Of a stretch of 64,000 bases of DNA, positions 1 to 13,500 are shown piece by piece. Where the stretch lies: positions 20,160,492-20,224,491 of the forward strand of contig NC_079375.1 in NCBI RefSeq assembly GCF_021018895.1, given 5' to 3'. Positions within the stretch are counted from its first letter, which is position 1. Each line of letters begins with the position of its first letter. The position numbers and the translations under genes were made by a program. The DNA comes from Seriola aureovittata. Taxonomy: Eukaryota; Chordata; Actinopteri; Carangiformes; Carangidae. Under the pieces are notes generated by a model. That model saw only the letters and a program-made list of their open reading frames with translations. It searched no databases and was not told the origin of the DNA.

Positions 1-1814
1 AGTCAATGATTATTTTTCTGTTCTTATTATTTTAGGTATGAATACTAATGTGCATCAATTTAGCTTCCCTGAATAGAAAAACTTTAGCCTCTTTTTATGA
101 CTACTAATCCCTCACATACTGATTGAGTGCTGCTGCTTCTTGCTGAATCTGTTTGACCGGTGCTGCTATCTCACCCGTGCAGCCAGGGGGGAAAGCAGAT
201 AACTGTATCATGCCTAAAAGCAGGCTGATTTTTTGATTCACTTACTCCCCTCTGCAGGGAGGTCAGAGGTCAGAGTCAGCTACAGACCAGTAGCCCTGGA
301 GCTGGTGGGGATTCAAGGAGTCAAACTCAAGGACATTTGGGTGAGATGGTTTCTCACTGAGTACTGCATGAAGGTCAGTAACCTCGCTCAATGTGCCACC
401 CTGCTGCCGAAGAGTCACCTCTAGAAAACTTCTAAATATACAGCAATGAATAAAAGGAAGTCCTGGCAATACGAATGTTGTTTCATTGATTTGAAAAGAG
501 TAACTTGTATTTCAGCTGATAATAGCCCTACAGTGTGTCTGTTTTGTACTCCTAATAAAAAAAAAAAAAAGATAATAAAAAAAAGATTACGTTCTGCATA
601 TTCCCATGTGTCAGTAGAAAATCAATGTAAGTCCTAATTGAACAATATTGCAATAGTTCTCCTGCAACTCCTGATCTGCGATATTCACGATGCAGGAGAA
701 TGTAACTCACATTCACCCCCCCCCCCCCGCATCCTCTTGTGTCTCTAATTACAGAGGATACATCCTAATATTTTCATTTAGACTATTTATGGTAAATCAT
801 GGAATATAGCCGTAGTGCCACCTGCTTTCTCTCCTCTATCTCTCCCTCTCTCTTTCTCTGAATTACTGCGAAGGTTTGATTGTTTCATGACTCATCATTG
901 ACACCCCCCCACCCCACCCCCCACCCCCCCCGCTGCCAGGGAGGGTCCCTGTTTCTCGTTCCATTTCTAATAGCCCACAATCTCTGAAAGTTCAGCTGTC
1001 CTGCTCTCACTTTGTATGAGGCAAGTCTAATTAGAGTGAATTATTTGGCTGATGGTCTGTGAAACACACTGCGCCAATTATCAGCATACTATAAACAGAC
1101 TGTTATCTGTGAAATCCCTCTGCCTGGGAGCGCACAAGGATTGTGATTAATATGCAAAGAAACCAGGTCACAGATAAAACTATCCATCGGTCAAACTGGA
1201 GACTCCTACAGGGGGGACGACTGTAGTCTCTGCTTTCTCTTCTTTTTGATGGGTTGTTTTGTCCTGACATGAGGAATGTCTCAGTTGGAGGTGAATCATA
1301 TTTACTCCCCACTTTATTAGATAATATTCTCTGGACAAGTTTCAATATCACTCATTCATGAAGTGGTCATGTAATAAACATTTTATATAGAGGTTCTATT
1401 TTCGTTTCAGTCTTTTAAAATTCTATCAGCTATTTAATAATTGAGTTAAAACCAAATTTGTCTTTGTAATGGTGAACATTTGTTTTGAAAGAAATTCATT
1501 AATGACTACATTAATCATCTGCCATGGAAGGATCAAATTAGTTCTGCGTGACTCAGCAGCCAACACTGGAAATACTTCTCTATTGCCAATACAGATTTGA
1601 AAAAGATAATAGTCAAATTTGACAGTAAAAGATAAAAGTTCAACTGACAGTTTGATAAAAACTCCTCCCTCAATTACAATTGTCCAATCATAGCTTTGCA
1701 ACCAAGTAAGCACAACAGGCCTGTCAAGATTTATCACCGCAACAGAGGCAAGAGATATCCTGCAAATAAATATCAAAAATCACTGTTAAAAAAGAAATAA
1801 CACTTCCATGGTGT
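1..1814. other. upstream non-coding sequence, no gene
   Basis: No supportable exon was found. There are C-rich runs at about 717-728 and 902-931 and a short poly(A) at about 557-570. The 260-272 segment is a perfect direct repeat of nuclear-receptor half-sites with 1-bp spacing. The 1040-1180 stretch has the character of a conserved non-coding element (ATTAATATGCAAAG). Confidence 0.4.
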
Positions 1815-2035
1815 GACAGTAGTATGGTAAGGGTTTGGTTTGTTTGGACGTAGGCACATAAACAACTTGGTTGGGTTTAGCGAAAGATTGTGGTTTGTGT
1901 CAAAATAAGTTCTTTATTAATTTTAGATGACCTTTGTCGTCCTGATTACAATAAGACATATTGTAAAGGTTATGCAATGGTCTTGGTTAAAACAAACAGC
2001 ACCGTAATAACGACTACAGCCACTAGAGGGCTTTT
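1815..2035 (-). repeat. interspersed repeat related to the 5450 and 20400 copies
   Basis: In reverse complement it reads as a degraded copy of a common fish repeat with cctaaacctaacca-like strings. Here it appears as TTGGTTGGGTTTAGCGAAAG. It shares end sequences with 5640-5695 (CACTAGATGTCG / CACTAGAGGGC and GGGTCAAAATAAG / TGTGTCAAAATAAG). Confidence 0.45.
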
Positions 2036-2923
2036 AAATGTAAGTCATTTGGGTGTTTGCTGGAAAGACTGATAATGCCTCACACTACCGATAGATGTTG
2101 ATTAACTATTGGTCATAACACATAATAAACTGGCTGCTTGACCTGTGGGGTCGTTTTTAGTGGGAAAACAGTGTCAAACCTTATTATCTCATTATCATTG
2201 TAAACTGAATATTCACCGTATGAGAGTGGAAAGCTTGACAAGCCTAGCAACAGTAACTAGGAGGGGGTGGGGCTTTTTCCTTCCAGGGTGGATTTTCCCT
2301 TTAAAGTGGGTTAAACAGAAATGAATAGTGAAAGCTCTTTGACTCCTTATTGTTCATATTAAGTTTGTAAACCTTAATGTCCACTCTATGGAGAGACATT
2401 AGACGCTACCAGGAACCTCAATCCCCTTACAACAGCTAATAACCGCTTATCTAATCATATTATAGAGTGCATCATAATGTTTACACTGCAGTTTTCAGCA
2501 TCGCCAGCCCACTATACAGTACTAAATCTTATTAGTAATTCTGAAAAGCTTGTGCTCTAGTTAACACAATTCATTCGGGCCTCATTAAAGTGTTTTTAAT
2601 GAATAAAGAAGTGACTTAATGTGCTCCAGTAGTGACCTGTGATGGTTTAGAACATCATTAGAATCACCAGGCATCAAAGTGTAGCCTGATCCCGGCTGAT
2701 TACCACGAATGTGGACAAAGCAGTTTTGAAATCCTAATAAATATGAAGCTAAATGTAGCTTGTTTACAGTGTGTATCTTATTGTGAATATGTTCCACATA
2801 AAGCAAGTACCTCCACACACTATGTAGTTCCTCTACTGTAATAAAAAAAATTCAAGTAAAAGTAGGAAAAGACTGTGGAGGCAGAGGCCATTTATGGATT
2901 CAGCTCTCCATCATATCGTACTG

Positions 2924-2976
<53 letters not shown>

Positions 2977-3785
2977 TCTCACTGTGCGTCATTACTCTTA
3001 ATGACTTGGGATATTTTAATAAAAAACTGGTAAATCACCATGGCTACCATGCATACATATCAGCAGTTTCAAAGATATGACAGGACAGAACATACAACCC
3101 TGTCATTTCCCGTAAGCCATGTTAGATGGAGAAAAGATCTGTTCAGTTTTGATTTGCCACAGTCTGACAAAAAAAATCAAAAAATCTGTTAAGTGCTGAC
3201 TGCTAAATTAAAGAAAGGTCAAAAGAGTTCAACAGAAAACGATGCCAGTGTATTTGTGTCATGACAAAAACAGCACCTTTCTTTGTGTGTGATATCCACC
3301 ACCTCTAGCTTCACAGTATTTACTCTACATACTCTATATAAGGTAATGTGCACCTATTGCATGATGCTGTACATAATTTAATGCTAAAGATCTCATAATG
3401 TTTTCATGGCCGCAGCAGAGCCAAGTGTAACAGGAATCAGAGCTTTTAAAGGTAGCACAGGTAGTGTTAGCAGCTACAGTTGCCTGGAGGTTATAGAATG
3501 AGTCTTACAAATGGGAGTGTGATTATTTGAATAGTGAATGAAAGACTGCTCTTCAATAACTAGTGTTAAAAGTTAAGTGCCCTTAAGCGAGGAACCTCCA
3601 ACTGCTGGAAAAGTGTTGCTGTCGGCCTTCAGGAGCAGACGCAATTGGTAATATACCAGACACTTTGAGCATTTGAAAGACTGAGATAAAAACCAAAAAC
3701 ATCCTCACAAAACATGCAAAATGTAGTTGAATTAGGTGCAATGCACTGAATGATTATCCAATTAAACATCATTTTGCAGGGTTTC
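2036..3785. other. non-coding sequence, nothing recognised apart from the microsatellite
   Basis: AT-rich unique-looking sequence. No exon-like ORF with splice signals was recognised. Confidence 0.4.
2924..2975 (+). repeat. (TG)n microsatellite
   Basis: A pure TG run of about 50 nt is followed by TCTCTC. Confidence 0.95.
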
Positions 3786-4130
3786 CATGATGGCTCAGTG
3801 ACTCATGCTATCATCTCACAGTAAAAATCTTGAAATGGGTTTGAAGCCACTGTCTGGCAGGAGCCTTTTCTATGTGGCGTTAACATGTTCACCCTGTGCC
3901 CTTGTCACGTTTCACAGGTGCTCAGCTGTTTCCTCCCACAGTTCAAACACATTCAGGGTAGATGAATTGGACACTCTAAATTGCCTATAGGTGTGAATGT
4001 GAGTCTACACAATTTTCTGTCTGTACTGTGTTTGCCTTGTGACAGGCAGGCAGCATGTCAGGGGTGGTGTCAGGCTGAGCTTATTGCATGCTGAAAATCT
4101 ATAAATCTGTACAGAAAATGAATGGACAAT
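3786..4130 (+). repeat. degraded interspersed repeat of the 'cactctaaattgcc' family
   Basis: The stretch keeps the order of a very common teleost repeat: GGCTCAGTGACTCATG, then TTTCTATGTGGCGTTAAC, ATGTTCACCCTGTGCC, CCTCCCACAGTTCAAA, GAATTGGACACTCTAAATTG and a terminal GAAAATGAATGGA. Many substitutions indicate age. The 61-codon ORF inside it is a product of the repeat. Confidence 0.7.
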
Positions 4131-5079
4131 AATTCCCAGTGTGTAGCACTCTAGCACTGTAGTTAACTTTCTCTGGGTAAATTATAGAGTTATCACATTA
4201 AAGCGACACTATTTGACCTTTGAAAGAAGAAATAAGACATTCCTCTTTGCACAAATGAAAATGTGAATTGATGGGCAATGAAATGTTGCCTTGCTCAGTT
4301 TAGTACATTCAGGGCTTTTGCTGCTCCAGCCTTATTTGGTCTGGTACGACCAGTAGCGGCAGTTCAGCATCTAATGTTAGTTAATGTTAGTCATCTATAG
4401 AAAGACACTTGTGCAACTGCGTCAGTTCACTGAGGCTTCTCAGCTTGTGCTACAGTTAAACCTGCGCTAAATTTAAACTATGTTAACACTAATCTATACT
4501 CTGCTAATGTTGACGTATATATATGAGCATTTAGCACCTATGCTAATTGATATAACAGCATCTTCTTCATCTGTTTAGCCAAAGTTACATAGTCTTGCTT
4601 CAGTGTCAAAATGATTTGTTCTTATAAGTGCAAATATATTTTAATGTAGTCACTTTCACAACGCATCACTTTAAATGTTACTATATTGTAGCTAGTAAAA
4701 AAACAGCATAAAGTAGCTGGAGTCATAGCCTCACAGAGGCTAAAGGACATTATCAAATCTTACTGTTCACACCCACGTATATAAAATACTCAGCTTTATT
4801 TACAGCATGTGTGCACACAGTGACAAAGGTCACTTTAACATGAATATAGCACATAGAGAATTAAATGCATCCATGTTCTTCCTATATTCTCGTAGGATTG
4901 TGTCTTTTGGTGTTACAGTTTTTCTCCTCCATAACAAAGTAATGCAAGTCAAGTGTAACCTGAAGACAATGAGTATGGATGATGGTTTTTCTTTGTCCAT
5001 TTACTGTTGACCTGATCCTCTGCTTCTTTCCAGTTCTCTCTGGGAGAAGCATCAACCCATGAACCCAAAAACAAACTTT
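4131..5079. other. non-coding sequence, nothing recognised
   Basis: AT-rich sequence without recognisable coding potential or repeat structure. Confidence 0.4.
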
Positions 5080-5290
5080 TTAAGTTCCCCTCCAGACATG
5101 TTTTAAACTATGGAGAAATACTCTACACTTACTTCCTCGATCACAACTTGCACCAGGTCGACCTCGGAGAGACTTAGAGCCAGACTCAGATGAGGAGTCT
5201 GTTGTGCACCAAAATCTTAAAAATTTGATTTTCATTGGACTTACTTCATTAGTCAAAATTGAAGTCAACTGCAATTCTACTTGAATCTGG
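5080..5290 (-). repeat. partial repeat, inverted relative to the 20700-21260 copy
   Basis: TTAAGTTCCCCTCCAGACAT at about 5089-5110 is the near-exact reverse complement of ATGTCTGGAGAGGAACTTTA at about 21238-21258, so the same element end is present in opposite orientation. Confidence 0.4.
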
Positions 5291-5449
5291 CATTTCTTCT
5301 CTCAACTCCTGCAATGGTGATATCCAACAAGTCCGCCAATCCATACCAGCATGTCGGTCGTTTGTTCCTTCCCTCATTTACGACCCAGAGGAATGTTTCC
5401 TAATATAGAGCCCCTATGGTGGCATGCGTACCAGACCTCGGTTGTCATG

Positions 5450-5695
5450 AATACAATAATAACAACGAACTGTCATGGGTAATATAAACAATATAAACTA
5501 CTGGTTTCACATGGGAGTCCAACACTGATCTCCTGTGTCATATTCCTGTGTTTTGTTGACGCATCCATCCACCACAACCTCCTCCTAACACGGACTTCGT
5601 CGGTTTATACTATATCACCGCACTTTTTCCTTTGCTCCTGTCATAATTACTACGATCACTAGATGTCGCCTAACAACAAAACGTAACTATGGGTC
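5450..5695 (+). repeat. interspersed repeat, shares a 3' part with 20400-20690
   Basis: CATCCATCCACCACAACCTC, then ACGGACTTCGTCGGTTTATAC, parallels ATTCATCCACCACAACCTCT and ACGGACTTGGTCACTCTTTATAC at 20647-20697. The two segments are clearly related copies. Confidence 0.6.
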
Positions 5696-8160
5696 AAAAT
5701 AAGCTGCTGAGCAAACGACCTGTCTGCTCGTTTTTCACAGCAGGACAGTCTCGTAATAGCTCAGCAACGACTGCCAGGGTTGCTATGATTTTTTTCTTTT
5801 TGCAAGACATCCATGGTCTGCAGGGAGTGAACCATGTGTGCAGACATTCATGGTTTCCAGACAGTAAATCCTAATGACTGATTTTCCTGTGGTGGCACCA
5901 AGATGTTGAAAATTTTGGTTTTTGTTTTATAAGTAGCAAGGTAGAGTTACATCTGTCATTTTAATTGCACAGTACAAACAGTATATCTTACGGTATAGGT
6001 CAAAGGTTTTATATTTGATTCACAGTTGTAGCAATTTCAGTATAGTCCAAATATCTCTGATTAAACGCTTCGGAAGTCCTGGGAGGCACATCATTAGTTT
6101 TGTTTCACAGTTCAGAAACATCTGGAAATGTTAATTGGGATTCTGCTTCAAAGTCTTTGGTCATTTGCTGTGCAGCTCTCAGCCATGCAAATTCAAACTA
6201 GTTGGACTGACTTGGATTGACCAGGTCCAGCTGGTGGACCACAAAACTGCCGGTAAATGTTGCCTCCACTTCCTATGCAAATCATCCCCTTAAACATGCA
6301 TCTTGGATCTTGCCCTTGTTGAGATGTATCAACACAACATCTTCCCTGCGGTGGAAGGAGTAGTGTTTTGCCCTAATTAACCCACTTAGATTGTATCCGA
6401 GGCCAAGATTAAATGATACCTTTCATTCTGTGCCAGCAGTCAGCCTCATTTGTCTTCAGGACACAGTCTTCTCTGTTTTAAGTCAAGGGTAAAAGAACAA
6501 CACACTGGGTGGTTTACCTATTGTATATCTCAGAGTCTGGCCAACTGAGCCGACACAAGACAGAAGCACGTCAGTGCTCACTTATGAATTGATGACTTAC
6601 GCATCGCTCGGCCAGTTTCTTTCTTTTTTCTTTGTTTCTTTGTCTGTGTGTGTGTGGAAAGAGTGGAGGGGGGTTCACCATAAGATGTGATTTACTTTCA
6701 ATGGACAAAACTGCTATCACAAAAAACAGGAAATGAGATAGGTGAGGCATTCTTCTTCGCTTCAAATAAGTGCATCTTTGGTATTCATGTGAGCCCGTGA
6801 GGGAGCTGTCGAGGTTCCTCCCTCCTAATATTCAGCGGGATTAACTCTGGGTGTGATAGAGGACACACTTCCTTTCCCACATTCCTGTTATAAGAACTAA
6901 TTAACAGGCAAGAAAAACATTTAGCCGTGAATATTCCTTCTATTCAATTCAAAAGAGTAGAAGAGACCACTCATCCTGAAAATGTCAGTTTGTGCCCAAT
7001 AGAATTTTTGGCAAAGTGAATTAGTCAGTACTTCAAACTGTGTGTCAGTCAGGCGCTTGAGTAATGAATAAGTAATTCAGGTGTTTGTTATGTTTGCAGA
7101 GATCTTCAAAATGCAGCTTCATCACTCACTGACAGAAAAAGGGAGACCAATCGACAGATGAGCTTTAAACCTAAATCAGAACGTCACGTCTCTTTTGTTT
7201 TGTTTTTTTAAGCCAGGACTTTCTGACAACTGATAAACAAGACACGTTGTGCATTCAGTCAATAATGTTTGCGGGGTGGTTCAAGTCAGCCAGACTGATT
7301 TAACAATTAAGTTTTTACTCAAGGCTATACTTATACTATACGCACACTTATACAAATTAAAGCAATCCAGATATATGGTTAAGCTCTCAGCAAAACTGTA
7401 ATAAAATTTTCCTGCTGTTTTCCAGAGTTGCCCATCTTCTATCACACCTGGCTGTTTTAAATTCTACTCACAGAAAACAGAGCAGACAACAAGGAGAGAT
7501 GAATCCTAGAAACAGATGTATAGGTGCTCTAGATGTACTGTATATATATATATATATATGTATGTATCCATGTATGTACACTATGTTATGGATGCTATTT
7601 TAAAATAATTACAACTAAGAATAAAAACCTTATGTCATAAAAAATGTAAATTTGGGTTTATTGTCATAGACATTAATTGAAAAAAGGATGTTCAGTCTGA
7701 TTCTGAAGTTCCTTAAAGGTCAAATCTGTAACTGCAGTTTTCGTTATCCAGAGATGTTTTCCATCAATCAAAAATGTGTTAATTGAGCTTTTCTAATACA
7801 AGGCCTGTCATTATATGGCAGGGAGAATTTATGATGTGTTAAACAACAGCTAAAAATAGTTTACTGATTACGGTATAGGGCTATTATACTATATATCATT
7901 AAGGAAGCCATAAAACAGAAGAGTATTTTGAATTACAATGGATTCTGAAGTTTCTGAAAACTTCACTTTGTCAATCATATTTGTCTCACAAAATGCAGAA
8001 ACTGAAATTTTCTGTTGTTGTTAATCACTTTTTTGGACATTGTGTGCCATCATTATACGGTCAAAGTTGAGACATGATACCAAATGAGGGAACAAGAGAT
8101 GCAACAAAAGTCCTGAGCCAGACTCAAACTGGGGATGTTGCGGTTCACGGTTGGCATCTT
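5696..8160. other. non-coding sequence, nothing recognised
   Basis: No exon or clear transposon was recognised. A T-rich stretch and a small TG run occur at about 6620-6655. Confidence 0.4.
7541..7562 (+). repeat. (TA)n microsatellite
   Basis: A short TA run is followed by (TATG) repeats. Confidence 0.85.
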
Positions 8161-8162
8161 AA

Positions 8163-8655
8163 CCCTTAAGCCAGGATCACACTGCCTATGTTGCGTGGTG
8201 GCTGCATCGCTGCTACTGTAAGCTCTATCTTTGTACATAGAGTTTGCCTTGGATAATGGCCAGCAGCAGGCTACTTGAATGTTGGATTTCTTTTCATTAT
8301 GAATAAATTTCTCATTTTTGACAGAAAATGTCAGTAAAATGCCACTGTTTCTACATGCAGCTGCTAAAATGGTTATAAAATGTCATATTTATATTTTTTC
8401 ATGTCTGTGACATATTCAGATTCAGCCTAAACACAGACAATTGGTAAAGGGTCTTTTCTCTATCTATTTTTGCAGTAAACCTTACATGTGTGAAAAATAG
8501 GCGAGATGCCAAATGTCTAGATCATGCAACGTAGCGGCACACAGATAAGTCTGTCCGCCCTAACCCGTTAACATGGCCACCGAAGTGAAATCCAAGATGT
8601 TCTGCAGCCGCCACACATCCGCCACACAGCCAGTGTGTTCCCGGCCTTAGGCCAC
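8163..8655. mobile_element. MITE-like element with imperfect terminal inverted repeats
   Basis: The left end (TTAAGCCAGGATCACACTGC) and the reverse complement of the right end (CTAAGGCCGGGAACACACTG) match over the terminal 20 nt with a few differences. Similarity continues into GTGGTGGCTGC / GTGGCGGCTGC. No transposase is present, so it is a non-autonomous DNA transposon of about 490 bp. Confidence 0.6.
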
Positions 8656-10028
8656 AGGGACACACCAAATTAAGTAGAGGCATTTTTTCTGAACTTCTGA
8701 ACTTTCTAACACACACAGATGAAACAAGTTCATAAATTAATCTGAACCAGCATTAACTGTTTTATTTGGCCACTGATTTATATGCAAGGTTTGCTGATGA
8801 TAAGGTAGCAGTCTTTGTTGTGTCCACCCCTCTATCCCCACTGCAGCCCCCTGAAGAGGAAGAAGCAATCAAGCGAAATAAATGAAAATAATGTAAATAA
8901 ACTAAAATTCTAATAAAATAATATCCCTGTGGATCTTGCTGTCTAAAATTTTAAGGAGAAAGTAAGGAGAAATACCCAGTGCCAGTCAAAAGAGTCATCA
9001 TTTGAAGCTTGGAAAAATATTTTTATACTTGCACATAAAATATGAGCACTGTAGTAAAAGAAGCTGAGTAAAAGAAGTTCAAATAACAACTAATAAATAA
9101 AAACTATGGATATAAAAGCAAACTTGCTCTTTGAAGAATGTGTGAAGGGCTAAATTTGGAATTATGATCTGCTTGTTTTTCATTCATCATGAGAGAAAAG
9201 TTGAAACAAAAGTGTTTTCTATACTTGCCATAGGTCTAAATGGTTGCTGCAGTCTTTTTGATCTAGGAAGGAGTGTGTGTCCTAGAAAGGATCTCCACTG
9301 GGAGCATCCCAATTGCCTGATGCTGGTACGTGATACCATGAACAGAGAAAACACAGTAGATGAGTGACGGCTGCCTAAAGGTGAGAGAAGCTGTGCGGAG
9401 ACGCAGAGGTGTTCTGTAGGAACCCTCAGACTCCATGGGAAAATGTGGGCAGGGTAAGTGCAATCTTTAGACTCTCTCCACCCTCCATCTGTAGCACAGA
9501 TCATCGAGAAGGCATCCCATCACTGCTAAAAAATCCCATTTCATATTACAGGCTCATGTCACTGCTGTACTCTGTGGCGGCGTCTTCTTGCCAGTAAAAT
9601 GATGAAGCCTTTGAGCTGTTTTGAGGAAGTTAAGTGATGCAACCTTCTATCTCATATGCTGAAATGTGGCAAGTCATGAAATGAAGTACACATATTCTCT
9701 CAGATGTGCAGTCGGGGGGGATGAGGGTCTCTGCTGACATTATTGTTTCAACAACAAAGGATAAAAGGCTGTGAATATGTCTTAAATATTCACAGAGTTT
9801 CACTGACCGGCATTGACACTGGCGCTCCTCATTCCAGTCTGACGTGCTATAGACAGATGAGAGAGGGAAACATTTGCACATCTGTCACTCCTTCAGTCAT
9901 AAAGAGGGTGAGCTTGCTGTTGTGCATCAAAGGAGGGCACAACATCCGAAAGCTCTGAAAATAATCTTATGTGAAAAAGCAGGAGATATTTGAGATTCAG
10001 AGGTAGAGATGGGGCCTGTGTTCCAAGA

Positions 10029-10076
<48 letters not shown>

Positions 10077-10455
10077 ACAACCAGTACCTGCAACATATAT
10101 CATGTAAAGAACTGCAGGAGTTTTGATGGACCTAACATCCTTCTCGAAGCAAGTTAGTAAGTAAATGAATGGCTCCCAAAAAGCTAGAAGATTACTCGCT
10201 CAATCACAAATTACAATGCCACATCTGGAATAGAATTAAAATAGAATTTAATGAAAATTAATTGTAACTGCTCATCACTCGCTCTCTGTCTGTAAAGTGG
10301 GGTGTACCTACTCAAGCTTGATGTCCCATGTGAAAGTCCCAGGCTTTCTCTAAAATATTACAGCTCTATCAAGCCATTAATGGGAAATTTTGTCAGGTGT
10401 ATGGTTTCACTGATCTGAAAAACATGTTTTTTTCTGTCATAATTACATGCTATTT
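8656..10455. other. non-coding sequence, nothing recognised
   Basis: Overlapping ORFs of up to 105 codons near 9190-9500 lack splice logic and show no family resemblance. Confidence 0.4.
10032..10074 (+). repeat. (TG)n microsatellite
   Basis: A run of about 42 nt of pure TG. Confidence 0.95.
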
Positions 10456-10531
10456 CAAAATGGTTTGCTTGTCATTACCTTCAAATTAATTATCAAAATG
10501 GTTTGCTTGTCATTTCCTTCAAATTAATTAT
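10456..10531 (+). repeat. 38-bp tandem duplication
   Basis: Units 10456-10493 and 10494-10531 both begin CAAAATGGTTTGCTTGTCAT and end TTCAAATTAATTAT. They differ at one base (ATTACC versus ATTTCC). Confidence 0.95.
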
Positions 10532-13500
10532 TACCTTTTCCAAGGACGTCCGGTTGCTGGATATCTCAACAACTACTTCAGATATTTCTGTGAATTTTTG
10601 CAGATATATTCAAATGAAACTGCTTGGAGGGATTGTGCAGCCTTGGCAGAGGAATGCACTCTCTAGTTAACCTCGATTTAAATATGCTCAACAGCGGCTG
10701 AAATAAGTTTCAACAAGTCTCAACAATATCAAAGAATCAGTTGGCCTCTGTCTTTGTGCAGTACACTGCACCACGGGACCCAAGATGGGCACAAAAAAAA
10801 AACACACTCTTTCATTTCCTGTGGCTTTTATCTCCACTCATTAAGAAAAGAGAGAGCCCTCACTGCAAACTCAGACCTCAATACACAAACTTCCTTATCT
10901 GACTCTCTTTATAACAAATCTGGATATGGAGGTTTATTGAATGAAAAATTTCACCCTACCGCATCGACCAGTTACGTGACTGTGTTGTCCAGGTATGAAT
11001 CACTGACCTCAAAAACCTGAACAATAATGACCCTCGGTCCTTAAAGTTATAAGTATTGAGCAGCCTGGAGAGTCATTGGCCTCTAATGCCCTGACTGAGA
11101 GGGGTAAGAGATGGAGGGGAATGAGAAAAGGGACCGAAAGCTCTCTGGGCTGCAGCTGCCAGCCCAGTACCTCTCATGGAATAAAAATGCACCTCTTATC
11201 TTTGATTCTGTGGCCTCGGCTTGATCCACACTGATCTAAAATGACTTTGTAGTTCCAGAACATTATCCTGCCTCTCCGCAGCCATCAGTGGCATCGGCCA
11301 ACACACAAGCATTAATTATGAATCCATTAAAAGGGCTAGTTCGTCTGCAATGCAGCCATTATCTGATGACATGTCATTATTTTCCCTCCTCACTGCAGCA
11401 GTGAGCGGCGGCGGCGGCGGCGGCTTCTGGCGGGTTCACAGGAACAAACAACTCGTCTGTTGAAGGGGGCTGGTTTGGGAATGTATAATGCATGGTGAGG
11501 GGTCTCTAGGAATGATGTGGTGTCCAGCCTGACAGTACAATGTGAGTGGTAGGGATATTAATTAACACATTTATTTCTTAAGCAATATCTATTTATGAGC
11601 AAAGGGGACAGAATATGAGAAAACAATAAAATATCTTTCCCACTTTCCAATCACATATTTCACATTTAGAAAAAAAAAAAAAAAACCTGTGCAAATAAAA
11701 TAAAACAAAGCCATTTACAAAACAAGAACCATCATACAACAGCATAAAGAAAAACACAAGCAAATGCTGTGAGTTGATAAAACAAAAGCACAAGCAAGCA
11801 CTGCTGTTTTCTGGAGCTTTCAACCGTACCGCCTGTTTTTCATCAATTAATGGATTGCGCTCAGTTGTCACAGAGATGGATCTGTTGACATGCTTGATCG
11901 GTAGCTGCTATGACTTTATCTTATCCTAACATAATGTATGGGTTGGCATTGTTTGTGAAGGGCAAGACATTTTATACGATGCTATGGCAAGTAAATCCTT
12001 AATACAAAGCCAAACACAGAAGTACAACAACTTTTTACTCATTACTTTTCGCTGTTAGAAGAAAGTCTTCAGAGATCAGAGATGAAACTGTTCTTCCCAG
12101 AGCACTAAGGCGTATCGTGTCAAGTTTCCTACTGTTGGAACTGCTCAGATACGAGGGCTCAGATGTTCACTCTATCAACTGGGAAAGGGATCATATGTCT
12201 GTGCCAAATCATACTGTAGTTTGTTCGTGTAGCAGGTGGACTGTGTGCTAACAATAAGACCCAACCCAATCCAATTTGATTTTTGTTGTGTTGTGCAGGA
12301 TAGATAAGCTATAATCAAATGGCTTGGTGCAGCTCTAGAACAGGGAAATCATGCCTTGGGAAATCAGCGGGTTGTCTGTAGATAGACGTCGTTCTTAACA
12401 ATGTCGTCCTCTGTAGGGTAAACAGCTTTCTGGTGTTTATACTTGAAGGACTTAAATGACATACTCACATGCATAAAATACATAAACATCCATTTTGACC
12501 CAAGATGACTCAATTGGTGTCTTCATTCAACAAGATAAAAATGAAAGGACTAATTAGCGCTGTGCAGATGGCCACCTAAAATTAAGTCCTGCCTGATAAT
12601 AAAAATGAACAACTACTGAGAGGAATTCAAATCCCCCTATCTTCGGCACACAGTTTCTCTCATTCTATAAAAATCACAGCATAAAACCACAATGAAACAG
12701 GAAAATCTGCATGTACAAAATTAGCTCCAGGCTTATCATAATTTGCCCTGATTCAGACTGAAACATCTGAGCCTCGGGGCTGAACACAGGTCTGAAGGCG
12801 CAGACAGAGAGAGACCGAGCTGGGTGCACCTGAACCTTAACTGTTCTCTATTTATAGACTCTTTTGTTCAGTCAGTGGTTATAAGAGGCTCTGATGAATA
12901 CAGTAGATGCCACTCTCTACTTTGTTTTGCATGTTTTCATTTCCCTGACGGTGCTTTCTGGAGGGAATAATGATACCTACAGCATGTGTTGGTTTCTGTT
13001 CTGTTATCCACACTTCCTCTATATGAGACATCCTCATTATCTCCAACCGCGCTCTCAAAGGCAGAACACCTGAGCTGTAATTCTCATCCACGATAACTCG
13101 TGGAGACGGGAGCTGGTCTTAATTATGTGTTGATTGTATTTACTTCTGCAGCATGCTGTTTTAAATGGCATTAACACAGCTGGAATGATTTAATGCAGAC
13201 AATCTACTTCACACTTTATTTGTATGTTACTGTATCAAAACTGTGGGACTGTAAACAAGCTCTTCTGTCTTTCACCACTGAGGCTGTGGTTATATACATT
13301 TATTCACACTCCACATGTTGAATGTGTTGTGCAACAACAGTGCCAGATCAGGATACTCTGGTAGAGAGTGGATCCTCATGTGACTGGAGATTTACTTGAA
13401 AAACAATGAAACCCCAGCGACAAATGTAGGAAATAAAGGTAATTACTTACAAGCTTCTGTGATGCTTTAGATTAAAGTCCACAAATGACAATAAAAGACT

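Noticed and set aside
233..424. Possible exon after CTCTGCAG at 250-257 with GGGTGAGA donor near 340
   Set aside because: Splice-like borders are present, but the translation is not recognisable and no partner exon is found within the window.
9187..9504. 105-codon - strand ORF
   Set aside because: No recognisable domain, no splice context, overlapped by other equally long random ORFs.
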